Source: JBCDBW01 sp039182965 (lineage in GTDB: Bacteria; Verrucomicrobiota; Verrucomicrobiia; Verrucomicrobiales; DEV007). From it: a DNA stretch of 64,000 nt. Where the stretch lies: the NCBI GenBank assembly GCA_039182965.1, contig JBCDBW010000002.1, positions 1-64,000 on the forward strand, given 5' to 3'. Below, one piece after another: positions 16,897 to 26,576 of the stretch. Below the pieces are notes generated by a model. It was not told where the DNA came from, did not search any database, and saw only the letters and a program-made list of their open reading frames with translations. The position numbers and the translations under genes were made by a program. Each line of letters opens with the position of its first letter. The stretch's first letter is position 1.

Positions 16897-18953
16897 TGAG
16901 AGTTGCGGTCGCTTCTCGTATGCCGTCCGCGATTCGGACTGCAGCACTTGGGGTGTGCATGCTGATTCTTGGATCTGAATCTGCCTGGGCTCGGCAGGCT
17001 GAAAGCTGGCCTTTGGCGCAGCGCCTGGCGAGCTTCTTGAGCCCGACTCAGAGGGACGAAGAGCAGAAGCTTGAGTCCTTGCAGAAACGGCTCGGCGAAT
17101 TGCCGCCGCTCTCTCCCGGGCACCGTGGGCGAAGTATGGGGTTTCATAGCCGATTTCAACCGAAGCGGGATACGTCCTTGGATATCACCATCGACCTTGG
17201 AGAAGTCTTTCCCGTGGAGCGCATCGCAGTCTTTCCGGTACAAGGAATGTTCCGCGGTGCCATTGTCGAGGGATACGGCTTTCCCAGCCACTTCGTAATT
17301 GAGCTCTCGGAGAACTCTGACTTTTCCGATCCCATTCGCACCCTCGACTCCCAAGCCACGCCGATCCGGCCCTTAGCGGACTACCCTGTGCAGTTTATTC
17401 TTGAGGAACCTATCGAGGCGCGATTCTTGCGTTTGAGGGTTCTCGAACACTGGACTCGTGAAGATGGGCGATTCCTCAGCGCCTTTGGAGAACTGATGGT
17501 ACTTGCGGACTATCGCAACGTCGCCCTTCGAGCGAACGTGGACGCGGTCTCGTTCACCAGTTTGCCGGACTGGAATGAGACCTACATTGTGGACGGCCAG
17601 ACCGATTTGGGGCTTCCGGTTCTTCCAGAACCGAGTCCGACGAACGGTTTCCTGACAAAAGGCACCAAGGATCGATTTGTCGACAGGTGGATCCAAGTCG
17701 AACTGCCTCGTGTGGTCGAGGTAGATGAAGTGGCGATTATTCCAGCCCAACCAGTGGATGCACCGGACCAGTTTGGGCATGCATTTCCCCGACGGTTTCG
17801 TCTGCGCTTGAGCGAGCATGCCGATTTTACCGAGTCCCGGACCCTCTATAAAACCGATGAATGGCCGTTTCCAAACCCGGGAGACAATCCTGTTAGATTC
17901 TCGGGCGGGGGCTACCCGGCGCGCTTCGTACGGTTGGAAGTGAGCGAGCTGGCTCGCATCAACCTGGACCGCTGCAACATGTCGCTCGCGGAGATGCAAG
18001 TATTCGAGAAGGGAGTCAATGTTGCCATTGGTGCGAAGGTGAGCGCGAGCGACGTCTTCGACGTCGAAAAGTTCTTTGAGGTCTGGCGTCCCGAATACCT
18101 TGTCGACGGATACAGTAGCCAAAATCGCTTAATTGGCTTGGAGGACTGGCTCGACGGATTGGACGAGCGCCGAGCGGTTGAAACCGGGATTGCGGATCTG
18201 ATCGATAGCATCGAGGCGCGCATCCAGCGCACTGTAGGATGGCTCCTCGGTGGTGCGAGTCTGGTTGTCTTCGCATCCATCGGCGTCATCGGGATGCTCT
18301 TGGTTCGACGCAAGCAGACTCTTTCACGGCAGCAGGAGTCGCTTCGGGCCCGGATCGCCCGGGACCTCCACGACGATCTTGGTAGTCGTCTTGGAGGCAT
18401 GCGCTTGCTTAGCGAAAGCCTTCTCAGCGCCGACGAGCTTCCCGAGGAGTTTCGCGGTGATCTCGATCTCTTGCGCCAGTCAAGCGGCGAAGCAACCGAC
18501 GCGATGCGCGATATCGTCTGGCTGCTCGACACGCGTGAACGTTCGCTCGAAAAGCTGCGTCAACAGTTGAAGTTGCTGGTGCCTTCGATCGTTGGATCCA
18601 TGCCTTGGGAATTTCATATTGATGAGGCCCCTAATGCGGAAGTCGATTTCGAGTTCCGTCGACAGGTCGTTCTGGCGTTTCGCGAAGCGCTTAATAATGC
18701 TGCTCGTCACTCGAAGAGCACGCAGTTTGAATGTCGTGTCGGTGGCGATCGGGAGCGTTTTGCTTTTGAGGTCCGCGATTTTGGCGAGGGCTTTGACGAA
18801 GCTTCCATTGAGCGAGGTCTTGGGCTCAACAATCTGCGGAAGCGGGCGGAGGTCTTGAACGGCGAAGTCTCCATTGAAAGTGTTCCGGGGTCGGGCACGG
18901 TCGTCAAGTTCTCCGCCCCGTATCGCCGCATCAGGAAACACCGTCTCCCATGA
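16896..18953 (+). CDS. Sensor histidine kinase (HisKA_3 type) with periplasmic discoidin-like domains
   Basis: The start at ATG 16896 overlaps the previous stop by one base. The product is about 685 residues. After a signal-like N-terminus (to about 32), two beta-rich F5/8 type C (discoidin)-like modules follow at about 85-205 (DITIDLGEVFPVERIAVFP) and 210-372 (QVELPRVVEVDEVAIIP). A discoidin-like opening, NVAIGAKVSASD, lies near 375. One membrane helix is at about 449-471. The cytoplasmic part has ARDLHDDLGSRLGGMRLLSE with phospho-accepting His492, the N box FREALNNAARHS (Asn600), DFGEGFD and GLGLNNLRKRAEVLNG. This is the NarX/DesK class that pairs with LuxR-type regulators, as encoded next. 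The periplasmic half suggests direct binding of a glycan or cell-surface ligand (inference). Confidence 0.85.
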   Translation: MRVAVASRMPSAIRTAALGVCMLILGSESAWARQAESWPLAQRLASFLSPTQRDEEQKLESLQKRLGELPPLSPGHRGRSMGFHSRFQPKRDTSLDITIDLGEVFPVERIAVFPVQGMFRGAIVEGYGFPSHFVIELSENSDFSDPIRTLDSQATPIRPLADYPVQFILEEPIEARFLRLRVLEHWTREDGRFLSAFGELMVLADYRNVALRANVDAVSFTSLPDWNETYIVDGQTDLGLPVLPEPSPTNGFLTKGTKDRFVDRWIQVELPRVVEVDEVAIIPAQPVDAPDQFGHAFPRRFRLRLSEHADFTESRTLYKTDEWPFPNPGDNPVRFSGGGYPARFVRLEVSELARINLDRCNMSLAEMQVFEKGVNVAIGAKVSASDVFDVEKFFEVWRPEYLVDGYSSQNRLIGLEDWLDGLDERRAVETGIADLIDSIEARIQRTVGWLLGGASLVVFASIGVIGMLLVRRKQTLSRQQESLRARIARDLHDDLGSRLGGMRLLSESLLSADELPEEFRGDLDLLRQSSGEATDAMRDIVWLLDTRERSLEKLRQQLKLLVPSIVGSMPWEFHIDEAPNAEVDFEFRRQVVLAFREALNNAARHSKSTQFECRVGGDRERFAFEVRDFGEGFDEASIERGLGLNNLRKRAEVLNGEVSIESVPGSGTVVKFSAPYRRIRKHRLP

Positions 18954-19612
18954 GCGAAAACTCCGATACCATCACCGTTTGGCTTGTTGAGGACAACGGC
19001 GTCTATAGACGCGGTGTCTCACGCGCCATTGACTCCGCGGAAGGGATGCGCTGTCCCAAAGCTTACGCCGATGCTGAGTCGGCCATTGCGGAACTCGAAT
19101 CCCACCCGCGCCCCGACGTCATACTTCTTGACGTGGGCCTCCCTGGAATGGATGGACTCAGCGCCCTCCGACGATTCACGAAGATGGCCCCGGATACGCG
19201 TATCGTTTTACTTACCGTTTTCAATGACAGCGACAAGATCTTCAATGCCGTTTGCGCCGGAGCCAATGGTTACCTTCTCAAGACCGCCTCGACCGACCAG
19301 GTACTCTCGGCCGTTCGCCAAGCCGCTGCCGGCGGCGCCCCGATGGACCCGGACGTAGCGGGGCGTGTCCTGACGCTCTTCAATCAACTGGCCGAAGCAA
19401 AACCGGCTCAGACCGAAGACTATGGCCTCAGCGACCGTGAGAAGCAGATTCTTGAACAAATGGCCCGAGGACTCGTCAATAAAGAGATCGCTGATGTGCT
19501 TGACATCAGTCCTCACACAGTCGTGAACCACCTTCGCAGTATTTACGCCAAGCTACATGTGAACACGAACACGGGGGCCGTGGCCAAGGCCATTCGAGAG
19601 GGGCTCGTTTAG
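18950..19612 (+). CDS. NarL/LuxR-family response regulator
   Basis: The 220-residue product has a receiver domain with acidic residues in WLVEDNGVYR, phospho-acceptor Asp61 in PDVILLDVGLPGMDG, the Thr of VLLTVF and the conserved Lys of GYLLKTAS. The C-terminal LuxR helix-turn-helix begins LSDREKQILEQMARG and includes NKEIADVLDISPHTVVNHL. Its ATG overlaps the kinase stop (ATGA), so the pair is translationally coupled. The natural targets would be the enzymes on either side: an agarase-like gene upstream in the same transcript, and sulfatases, hydrolases and cytochromes downstream. No repeated operator sequence was recognised by eye. Confidence 0.92.
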   Translation: MSENSDTITVWLVEDNGVYRRGVSRAIDSAEGMRCPKAYADAESAIAELESHPRPDVILLDVGLPGMDGLSALRRFTKMAPDTRIVLLTVFNDSDKIFNAVCAGANGYLLKTASTDQVLSAVRQAAAGGAPMDPDVAGRVLTLFNQLAEAKPAQTEDYGLSDREKQILEQMARGLVNKEIADVLDISPHTVVNHLRSIYAKLHVNTNTGAVAKAIREGLV

Positions 19613-19644
19613 ACGCTGCCGTTCCAGGGACCGCTCAACCAAAG

Positions 19645-21090
19645 ATGAGCTTTTTTCAAATCTATTCTGTCATTATTCTCGCCGCCTTATTTCTTAATGG
19701 CACGAGTTTTGCCGCTGACAAGCACCCTAACATCCTTTTCGTTCTCGCCGATGATCTTGGTTGGCGTGATCTAGGCTGTTACGGGAGCGATTTTTATGAG
19801 ACACCCAATATAGACCGGCTGGCTTCACAAGGCATGCGCTTTACCGACGCCTATGCCGCCGCGAACGTGTGCTCGCCGACGCGTGCTGCCATTCTGACTG
19901 GCAAGACTCCTGCACGCTTGCATTTGACAGATTTTCTCAGCGGCTTGGTGTTCCCACACGCAGCCTTGACTCCCCCGGAATGGCAGCGTCACTTCCTGCC
20001 TCTCGAAGAGGTCACCCTGGCTGAAATGCTAGGCCCTGCCGGTTACGAGAGCTTTTACTTTGGCAAGTGGCACTTGGGCCGACAGGAGTATTTTCCCACC
20101 GCTCAAGGCTTCGAACATGGGATCTGGGTATTAAAGTGGGGATTTAAGAGTTACTTCTATCCTTGGCCGGCTTCGGGAGATCTACCGGGCAAAGAAGGGG
20201 ATTACTTCACGGATGCCATCACCGATCGCGTGATCGAAGCCCTAGAGCAAGCTCGAGATCGACCCTTCTTCATTTTCCTATCTTACTTCAATCCACATCG
20301 GCCTACCGAAGCCAAAGAGCAACATGTTCGGTATTACGAGAGAAAACTCACTTCAGCGCACCTGCAACGCAATCCGATCAATGCAGGAATGATTCACAGT
20401 TTGGATGAGAATATCGGTAGAATCATGCGGGCTCTTGATGATGAGAACTTGGCCGAGGACACCCTAGTTATTTTCACCTCTGACAATGGGGGCAATCATT
20501 ATGCCGACGTACCCCAAAAAACGAGCAATTCGCCATTGAGAGCCGGCAAAGGTTCTGCATATGAGGGAGCTTATCGAGTTCCTCTCATTGTTCGCTGGCC
20601 GAGAAGAATCCCGGAGGAATCCGAGAGCCGTGAGCCGGTCAGTAGCATCGATTTCTTTCCCACCTTGGCGGAGCTCAGCGAGCAGGATCTACCGGCGGAA
20701 CGAGAAATTGACGGGACAAGCTTATTGTCGGTCCTTACTCGGCAACAGCCGTTGGATCGCGAAGCTCTCTACTGGCATTACCCGCACTATCACAATGGCG
20801 GTGCATCGCCCCATGGAGTTGTTCGAAAGGGACGATACCGTTTGGTAGAGCATTTCGACGGGACACCGGCTGAGCTTTACGACCTCGAAAGCGACCTTGG
20901 CGAGACCGTTAATTTGGCTTATTCGATGGAGGAGAAAACGAAGGAGCTCTTGACTGAACTTCGCGAATGGCGAGGACAGGTTGGCGCCCAGATGCCCACC
21001 GGCAATCCCAACTACGATCCGGAGCGAGTCGACCACGCGATTTTTTATCATCAATATATTGAGCAACAGAGCAATCGGCCGGTTCGCTGA
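19645..21090 (+). CDS. Secreted S1-family sulfatase
   Basis: The 481-residue product has a signal peptide ending SFAAD. The metal-binding start is NILFVLADDLGWRDLGCYG. The formylglycine site is Cys76 in NVCSPTRAAILTGK, a perfect CxPxR motif. The downstream metal/active-site region is IFTSDNGGNHY, and the usual GKWHLGRQEYFP motif is present. Length is normal for a single-domain arylsulfatase-type enzyme. It removes sulfate esters outside the cytoplasm, most likely from polysaccharide. It lies 32 bases after the response regulator. No formylglycine-generating enzyme is encoded in the window, so maturation depends on one elsewhere. Confidence 0.9.
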   Translation: MSFFQIYSVIILAALFLNGTSFAADKHPNILFVLADDLGWRDLGCYGSDFYETPNIDRLASQGMRFTDAYAAANVCSPTRAAILTGKTPARLHLTDFLSGLVFPHAALTPPEWQRHFLPLEEVTLAEMLGPAGYESFYFGKWHLGRQEYFPTAQGFEHGIWVLKWGFKSYFYPWPASGDLPGKEGDYFTDAITDRVIEALEQARDRPFFIFLSYFNPHRPTEAKEQHVRYYERKLTSAHLQRNPINAGMIHSLDENIGRIMRALDDENLAEDTLVIFTSDNGGNHYADVPQKTSNSPLRAGKGSAYEGAYRVPLIVRWPRRIPEESESREPVSSIDFFPTLAELSEQDLPAEREIDGTSLLSVLTRQQPLDREALYWHYPHYHNGGASPHGVVRKGRYRLVEHFDGTPAELYDLESDLGETVNLAYSMEEKTKELLTELREWRGQVGAQMPTGNPNYDPERVDHAIFYHQYIEQQSNRPVR

Positions 21091-21159
21091 CGCGATCTCG
21101 TCATTGTCACGGTGTCCCTTTCTGATGATGATATTGAATTAGTCACGAATTCAACACCA

Positions 21160-22650
21160 ATGAAATCCAAAGCCCTCAAGTCATTTCTTGGTCTCATCGT
21201 CATTGTGTTGGTGGCTCAAGAAGCGCAAGGGGAGCGAATTATTGCGAATTTTGAGGATGAAAAATCGATTTCTCAGAGCAACACGACTCACGCGGCCATT
21301 GTTAGCTTGATTGACGATGCTCCCGAAGGGGAAGAGGGCCGTTCCGTCCGCACCGTGGTCAACTCGGACGCTGGTGCCGCGAAATACTTTGGAATGGGGT
21401 TTATGATTCCGCAGACAGATCTTTCCGGTGCTGCCGAGCTTCGCTTTTCATTGAAAACCGACATCGCGGGCACCTTCAACTTTCAGATACACTCGGACAA
21501 TCGCGTAAGTGTCTACCGGATCTCGACGGATGATTCAGCCCTGGGGAAGTGGCAGGAGTTCGCCGCGCCTGTGAAAGCGTTCACCAAAGCGGCATGGGCC
21601 GGCGACATGGTCGATTGGAGCAAGGTTAACAAGATCCAGATCACCGCCTTTGGGGAAGGGCCCTACAATGGAAAAACCATCATCCTTGATCGCGTCGTTG
21701 CCGACGGGAAGGCTGCGAAAACGGAGCCCGCTAGAGAAGAATACAGCGGTCCAGAACGGCGTGGTGGTCCAATCACCAATGTAGCTCCTGAAAAGACGTC
21801 ACATTCAGCCGATCCGCCCGAAGGATTTCGCAGTCTTTTTGACGGCAAGACTTTGAGAGGGTGGAATGCGATGCCACGCCTACCCATCGCGAAGTATCCA
21901 GGGGCGCCGTTCAAGATGCCGCTCCAAGGTGAAGCGTTCGAGAATGCACGGGCGAACGTCGGCAAGTGGATGGTCGAGGACGGCGCCATCGTTGGCGGGC
22001 AGGATCCGCCCGGAAGCGGGCGGGGAGCTTACCTGGTTACCGAAGAGAAGTTTGGCGACTTCGAACTCATGATGGACATGAAGCCCGACTGGAAAGTTGA
22101 TAGTGGATTTCTCGTTCGCACGGCGGCGAGCGGGAGCCCAGGCATCCAGATTCTCGTTGATCATCGCCCTCAGGGTGGAATCGGCGGTTTTTACGGGAAC
22201 GGTCTTGCCGGTGTGCATGCCATGCCCTTTGCGATCGATGCTGAGTATGATGACGAGGGTAATCCTGTCGCCATCATTTCTGCCGGTCCGGATCCTGAGA
22301 AAGCCGAGCTGAACGCAAAGACCCGCGGGCTCCTTCAATACGCCGCGGATGTTGAGGACTTTCTTGACGCATGGAGGTGGGGGCAATGGAATACGATTAA
22401 GGTGCGCTGCGAGGGGCGCATTCCCACGCTCACGACCTGGGTCAACGGCGTGAAGATCTCCGTCCTCGAGATGAGCACGGTGGATTGGGAAAACTACGAT
22501 GCCGAGGCCTGCTTTGAAATGCTCGGCCGCAAGGGACATATCTCCCTTGAAGTTCACAACAGCAACTTGAATCACTGGCTTGGCAAGGATCGTTGGTGGC
22601 CGGGTGCGGTTGTTCGTTGGAAAGATATCTTCATTCGCGAGCTGAACTAG
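21160..22650 (+). CDS. Secreted DUF1080 (3-keto-disaccharide hydrolase fold) protein with N-terminal beta domain
   Basis: The ATG at 21160 gives a signal peptide MKSKALKSFLGLIVIVLVAQEAQG; the longer reading from 21112 is unlikely. The product has about 496 residues. Residues of roughly 25-180 form a jelly-roll-like domain (ANFEDEKSISQSN, LRFSLKTDIAGTFNFQIHSD, then KIQITAFGEG) resembling CIA30 or carbohydrate-binding modules. From about 205, EGFRSLFDGKTLRGWNA opens a DUF1080 domain, followed by WMVEDGAIVGGQ, GDFELMMDMKPDWKVDSGFLVR and a C-terminal GHISLEVHN. DUF1080 has a concanavalin-like fold and has been linked to 3-keto-glycoside hydrolysis, but many members are uncharacterised. Its place between a sulfatase and an agarase-like enzyme supports a role in glycan processing. 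Confidence 0.75.
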   Translation: MKSKALKSFLGLIVIVLVAQEAQGERIIANFEDEKSISQSNTTHAAIVSLIDDAPEGEEGRSVRTVVNSDAGAAKYFGMGFMIPQTDLSGAAELRFSLKTDIAGTFNFQIHSDNRVSVYRISTDDSALGKWQEFAAPVKAFTKAAWAGDMVDWSKVNKIQITAFGEGPYNGKTIILDRVVADGKAAKTEPAREEYSGPERRGGPITNVAPEKTSHSADPPEGFRSLFDGKTLRGWNAMPRLPIAKYPGAPFKMPLQGEAFENARANVGKWMVEDGAIVGGQDPPGSGRGAYLVTEEKFGDFELMMDMKPDWKVDSGFLVRTAASGSPGIQILVDHRPQGGIGGFYGNGLAGVHAMPFAIDAEYDDEGNPVAIISAGPDPEKAELNAKTRGLLQYAADVEDFLDAWRWGQWNTIKVRCEGRIPTLTTWVNGVKISVLEMSTVDWENYDAEACFEMLGRKGHISLEVHNSNLNHWLGKDRWWPGAVVRWKDIFIRELN

Positions 22651-22659
22651 AAAGACAAG

Positions 22660-24159
22660 ATGAAACTCGCCCTTCCGATACTGATTCTCTTGAGCTTGAT
22701 CGTTTTTTCCGTGACGGGCAACGAAGAGAATTTGCAGAGAATTTCCCTAACAAAGATCGACGGCCGTCATTGGCTCGTGGGGCCGGATGGGAAGCCGTTC
22801 TTTGCCCATGGCATCACCCACGTGAACGTCAATAGAGCCGATCCCCCAATCGATAAGGCAGAGTTTTCTCAGCTCTTCAAGGAACTTGGCTTCAATGCCT
22901 ACGGATACGGCTGTCCGCCGATGCTCAAGTCTGACTTGCCTTATATCGAGAGTTGGTCGCACCTCATTCCGAGCGCCTACTACCGGGGAAAGGGAGCGGT
23001 GAAATTTGTCGACATATTTGATCCGATTGAACAAGAACGTCTCGATGCCGGAGTGAAGTTCAACTGCGCGCTTGGTCGCGAGAGCCGTCAAAACATTATC
23101 GGCTACTGCTGGACGGACCTAGGGTCCTGGCCATTGGCGAATCCCTCGGGCACGAACTGGGTGGAGTTCATACGCGCGCTACCGGGGGATGCACCTGGCC
23201 AGCAGGCTTATCGGAAGTTTCTCAGCACTTGGGAAGGAGATGATGAAACGGCCCGAGACCAAGAATTTCTTCGCCTCATCGCCCGCGAATATTTCCGGGT
23301 CGTCGGTGAAGCAAACCGGAAGTATGATCCAAACGCACTTGTCTTCGGCGATCGCTTTTCTTTCAACACCTTTGACCCTGTCGTTGTGGAAGAGATGTTG
23401 CCCTGGGTTGACGGCATTGCGATTCAGCCGCCCTTTTGGGGTCCCTTTCCCAAGGAGAAATTCGATGAGATTTACGAGCTCACGGGCAAACCGATTATCT
23501 TGTGTGACTTCGCTATCCGTTTCTCGGATGGCGATATAGACGTTCGCAGTCCCAAGCGTGAGGAGAACTCCATCGCTGCCGGTGACGCATACACCAATTA
23601 TGTCAAAGCGGCTCTCGATACCGATTACATTCTCGGAGTCTTTTGGTGTAACCCGGTCGACACGCCGAAGGGCTTTAACAACCCCGGCGTGAAGCAGGGC
23701 TTTTTTGGACCGAACCTTTCAGAGCGGCCCGGTTTGCACGAGGCGGTAAAAGAGTTGAACGCGTACCGAGAAGAGGTGACGCCCAAGGACGCTGTTTTCA
23801 CTGTTGGTTCTTCGAAGGTGGGGGATACCGAGCCTGAGCCCGAGACGGAACAGATGCCGCCACTTCAGCCTGCGAACGCAACTCCAAAGGTCACCTCGTG
23901 GATCGCCGGCCTGTTGGAGGAGTTAGATCTTTCGGACGACCAGACTCCGAAGTTCATTGCCATCCAACAGGCTATGGTGGCCAAGTGGGCTGAGTTTGAA
24001 AAAATGCCCGCCGAGGATCGAAAGGTTGAACAGAACCAATACTACATGGAGCGCTTCAGAGATCTCGAGGAGATTCTCACCGAGGAGCAGATGACCAGAT
24101 ACAGGGAAATCCGCGCGCGCCGCACCGCAGAGAGAAGGGCAAGCCAGGAGCTGAAGTGA
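22660..24159 (+). CDS. Secreted agarase-like (GH50-related) hydrolase with C-terminal helical tail
   Basis: The 499-residue product has a signal peptide (MKLALPILILLSLIVFSVTG). GRHWLVGPDGKPFFAHGITHVNV is the agarase-like opening, followed by LFKELGFNAYGYG, NIIGYCWTDLGSW and LVFGDRFSFNTFDP, then GKPIILCDFAIRF as a late barrel strand. From about residue 395 there is a Pro/Glu-rich linker and then a charged helical tail of about 80 residues, LLEELDLSDDQTPKF to RRTAERRASQ. This resembles LTXXQ/Spy-like helical segments and is absent from the paralogues at 15697 and 28037. The next gene begins within its stop codon (TGATG), pointing to one operon with the cytochrome/DUF1501 pair. Confidence 0.6.
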   Translation: MKLALPILILLSLIVFSVTGNEENLQRISLTKIDGRHWLVGPDGKPFFAHGITHVNVNRADPPIDKAEFSQLFKELGFNAYGYGCPPMLKSDLPYIESWSHLIPSAYYRGKGAVKFVDIFDPIEQERLDAGVKFNCALGRESRQNIIGYCWTDLGSWPLANPSGTNWVEFIRALPGDAPGQQAYRKFLSTWEGDDETARDQEFLRLIAREYFRVVGEANRKYDPNALVFGDRFSFNTFDPVVVEEMLPWVDGIAIQPPFWGPFPKEKFDEIYELTGKPIILCDFAIRFSDGDIDVRSPKREENSIAAGDAYTNYVKAALDTDYILGVFWCNPVDTPKGFNNPGVKQGFFGPNLSERPGLHEAVKELNAYREEVTPKDAVFTVGSSKVGDTEPEPETEQMPPLQPANATPKVTSWIAGLLEELDLSDDQTPKFIAIQQAMVAKWAEFEKMPAEDRKVEQNQYYMERFRDLEEILTEEQMTRYREIRARRTAERRASQELK

Positions 24160-26576
24160 TGATTAGCTTTTCCAGATTGCCTTTCATCTTTCTCACGATT
24201 ACGTGCGGAATCAGCACAGGCGAGGAAGCCGTCGATTTCAGCCGCGATATTCGTCCGATTCTTTCTGGCAAGTGTTTTAAGTGCCATGGCCCTGATTCCG
24301 GTTCCAGAGAAGCCGACCTTCGCCTCGACCTTCGCGACGCCGCCCTCGATGCCGAAGCCATCATTGCGGGTGCCGCCCACGAAAGCTCGCTCTTTGACCG
24401 TGTTACCACTGGCGACCTCGACGATCGCATGCCCCCCAAGGGAAAGCCTCTCTCCCAAGAAGAAGTCAGACTTCTTCGAATCTGGATTGATGCAGGAGCC
24501 CCCTACGAAAACCACTGGGCCTACGAGAAACCGGTTCCAACCGACCTTCCCTCGGGTTCCACCCATCCGATCGACCACTTTGTCCGAGCGCGTTTAGAGG
24601 AGAAAGGCCTTCGGCCCGCTCCTCCCGCCGATCCCGCTGTTCTTCTCCGCCGCCTCTCGCTGGACCTTATCGGAATCCCACCGACCATTGAAGAGGTCTC
24701 TCGCTTTGAAAGAGATCCCTCCGAGGCCTGCTACGAACGCGAAGTTGATCGCCTCCTTGCCTCGAATCATTTCGGCGAGAAGTGGGCGCGCCACTGGCTC
24801 GACCTCGCGCGATACGCCGACTCAAACGGATACCAGCATGACGATTTACGAACTATGTGGCCGTATCGCGATTGGGTCATCAATGCGCTCAACGAGGACA
24901 TGCCATTCGACCGGTTCACCATTGAGCAGCTCGCGGGCGATCTCCTCCCGAACCCGTCGAGAGAGCAACTGGTGGCGACCGGCTTCCACCGCAATGTGGC
25001 CACCAACTTTTCGGGCGGTTCCAAGGTCAGGGAATTGCGTGCAGATATCCTTCACGACCGTGTGAGCACGACCGGGCAAGTGTGGTTGGCAATGACGATG
25101 GAATGCAGCCAATGCCATGATCACAAATTCGACCCGATTCCGCAGCGTGACTACTACGAACTCTACGCGTACTTCAATCAAGCAGTGACGGAGTTCGCCA
25201 TGGAAGGGCCGGGAATGTTCCGCAAGAAGTTTATTGGCGCAGATCTTCCTTTCGTGGGATCTCGCATTGACAAGCGCCGCGTAGAGGAGATCAGCGACAC
25301 CATAGAATTGGTGGCGGCGAAGCTTGAAGAAGCCAAGGCAACGGCTCTCGCCGACCAAGTGAAATGGGAGAGAGAGTTTCTTGACTCGGATCGTGGTGCC
25401 AACATTCCTTGGAAGCGATTTCCGTGGAATCTCCGGGGTGGCTTGAATCATCTCCGGATTCCGCCTGCCAAGCGAACGGACGACGAGAAGCTGAATGTAG
25501 AAGCCCTGCTGTTCTATGATCATCCGGCCACAGGGCCGCATGAGCGAACACTGGATCGGCTCAAGGAGGAGCGCGACGATTTGGTTGCCCGGACAATGGT
25601 CATGAAAGACGAGAAGGAGATGGTTCCGACGAACCTTTTTCTTCGTGGCGATTACACCAGTCTCGGGGAGCACGTCGAACCTGGCGTGCCCGACGTGCTC
25701 CATCCGCTTGATCCGGGACTTCCTCCGAATCGTCTCGGTCTGGCGCAGTGGATTGTTGACCCGGAGAATCCTCTGACGGCACGCGTGACCGTCAACCGTT
25801 TCTGGGCCGAGATATTTGGGCGTGGGATCGTTACCACTCCGGAGGACTTTGGTATGCAGAGTCCTTCTCCCACCCATCCCGAACTCCTCGACTGGCTTGC
25901 GCTTGAGTTCATTCGGCAGGATTGGTCGATGAAGCAGCTCATCAAAACCATCGTGATGTCTGAAACCTATCGCCAAACCGCAACGGCATGCGCGGAGAAG
26001 ATGGCACAAGATCCCGCCAACGAGTGGTTGGCCCGTGGTCCGCGATTTCGGCTTTCGGCCGAGCTCATCCGTGACAATCTCCTTGCCATCTCGGGGCGGC
26101 TTTCGCGAAAGATTGGTGGCCCCGCCGTGTATCCGCCGCAGCCGGAGGGGCTCTGGAAAGAGATTTCCGGAGCGGATGTCTCTCATTATCCTACCTCTGA
26201 GGGTGAGGACCGGCAGCGGCGCGGTCTCTACACTTTTTTGCGTCGAGGCAATCCGAATCCGATGGTGCTTAACTTTGACGGTTCCGGGCGCTCCGCTTGC
26301 GTGACCTCGCGCGACCGATCCAACACTCCTGTCCAAGCCCTTAACCTCCTCAATGATCCCTGCTATGTGGAAGCGGCGCAGGCGTTCGCGGCATGGATTG
26401 AAGGCGTTCCGGGGGACGACTTTTCCAAGGCGACCGCGGCCTTTCGGCGTGCCGTCGCCCGCCAGCCTTCTGAAGCGGAAAGGCAAGCTCTCGTAGCTCT
26501 TTATGAAAAGCACGGCTCCTGGTTTTCTGTGGCCCAGGTCATCCTGAATCTCGACGAAACCCTAACAAAGTCATGA
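24159..26576 (+). CDS. PSCyt1/DUF1549/DUF1553 secreted cytochrome-like protein
   Basis: The start is ATG 24159, overlapping the previous stop; a GTG three bases earlier is also possible. The product is about 805 residues. A short signal peptide precedes PSCyt1 with the haem motif CFKCH (Cys39, Cys42, His43) and RMPPKGKPLSQEEV. DUF1549 begins at about PIDHFVRARLEEKGL and contains HWLDLARYADSNGYQHD and a second CxxCH, MECSQCHDHKFDP (Cys316, His320). DUF1553 begins near RLGLAQWIVDPENPLTARV and ends with TNTPVQALNLLNDP-like residues. Such proteins are a planctomycete and verrucomicrobial speciality, and their electron acceptor or substrate is unknown. It overlaps the DUF1501 gene by four bases, the standard partner. 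Confidence 0.9.
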   Translation: MISFSRLPFIFLTITCGISTGEEAVDFSRDIRPILSGKCFKCHGPDSGSREADLRLDLRDAALDAEAIIAGAAHESSLFDRVTTGDLDDRMPPKGKPLSQEEVRLLRIWIDAGAPYENHWAYEKPVPTDLPSGSTHPIDHFVRARLEEKGLRPAPPADPAVLLRRLSLDLIGIPPTIEEVSRFERDPSEACYEREVDRLLASNHFGEKWARHWLDLARYADSNGYQHDDLRTMWPYRDWVINALNEDMPFDRFTIEQLAGDLLPNPSREQLVATGFHRNVATNFSGGSKVRELRADILHDRVSTTGQVWLAMTMECSQCHDHKFDPIPQRDYYELYAYFNQAVTEFAMEGPGMFRKKFIGADLPFVGSRIDKRRVEEISDTIELVAAKLEEAKATALADQVKWEREFLDSDRGANIPWKRFPWNLRGGLNHLRIPPAKRTDDEKLNVEALLFYDHPATGPHERTLDRLKEERDDLVARTMVMKDEKEMVPTNLFLRGDYTSLGEHVEPGVPDVLHPLDPGLPPNRLGLAQWIVDPENPLTARVTVNRFWAEIFGRGIVTTPEDFGMQSPSPTHPELLDWLALEFIRQDWSMKQLIKTIVMSETYRQTATACAEKMAQDPANEWLARGPRFRLSAELIRDNLLAISGRLSRKIGGPAVYPPQPEGLWKEISGADVSHYPTSEGEDRQRRGLYTFLRRGNPNPMVLNFDGSGRSACVTSRDRSNTPVQALNLLNDPCYVEAAQAFAAWIEGVPGDDFSKATAAFRRAVARQPSEAERQALVALYEKHGSWFSVAQVILNLDETLTKS

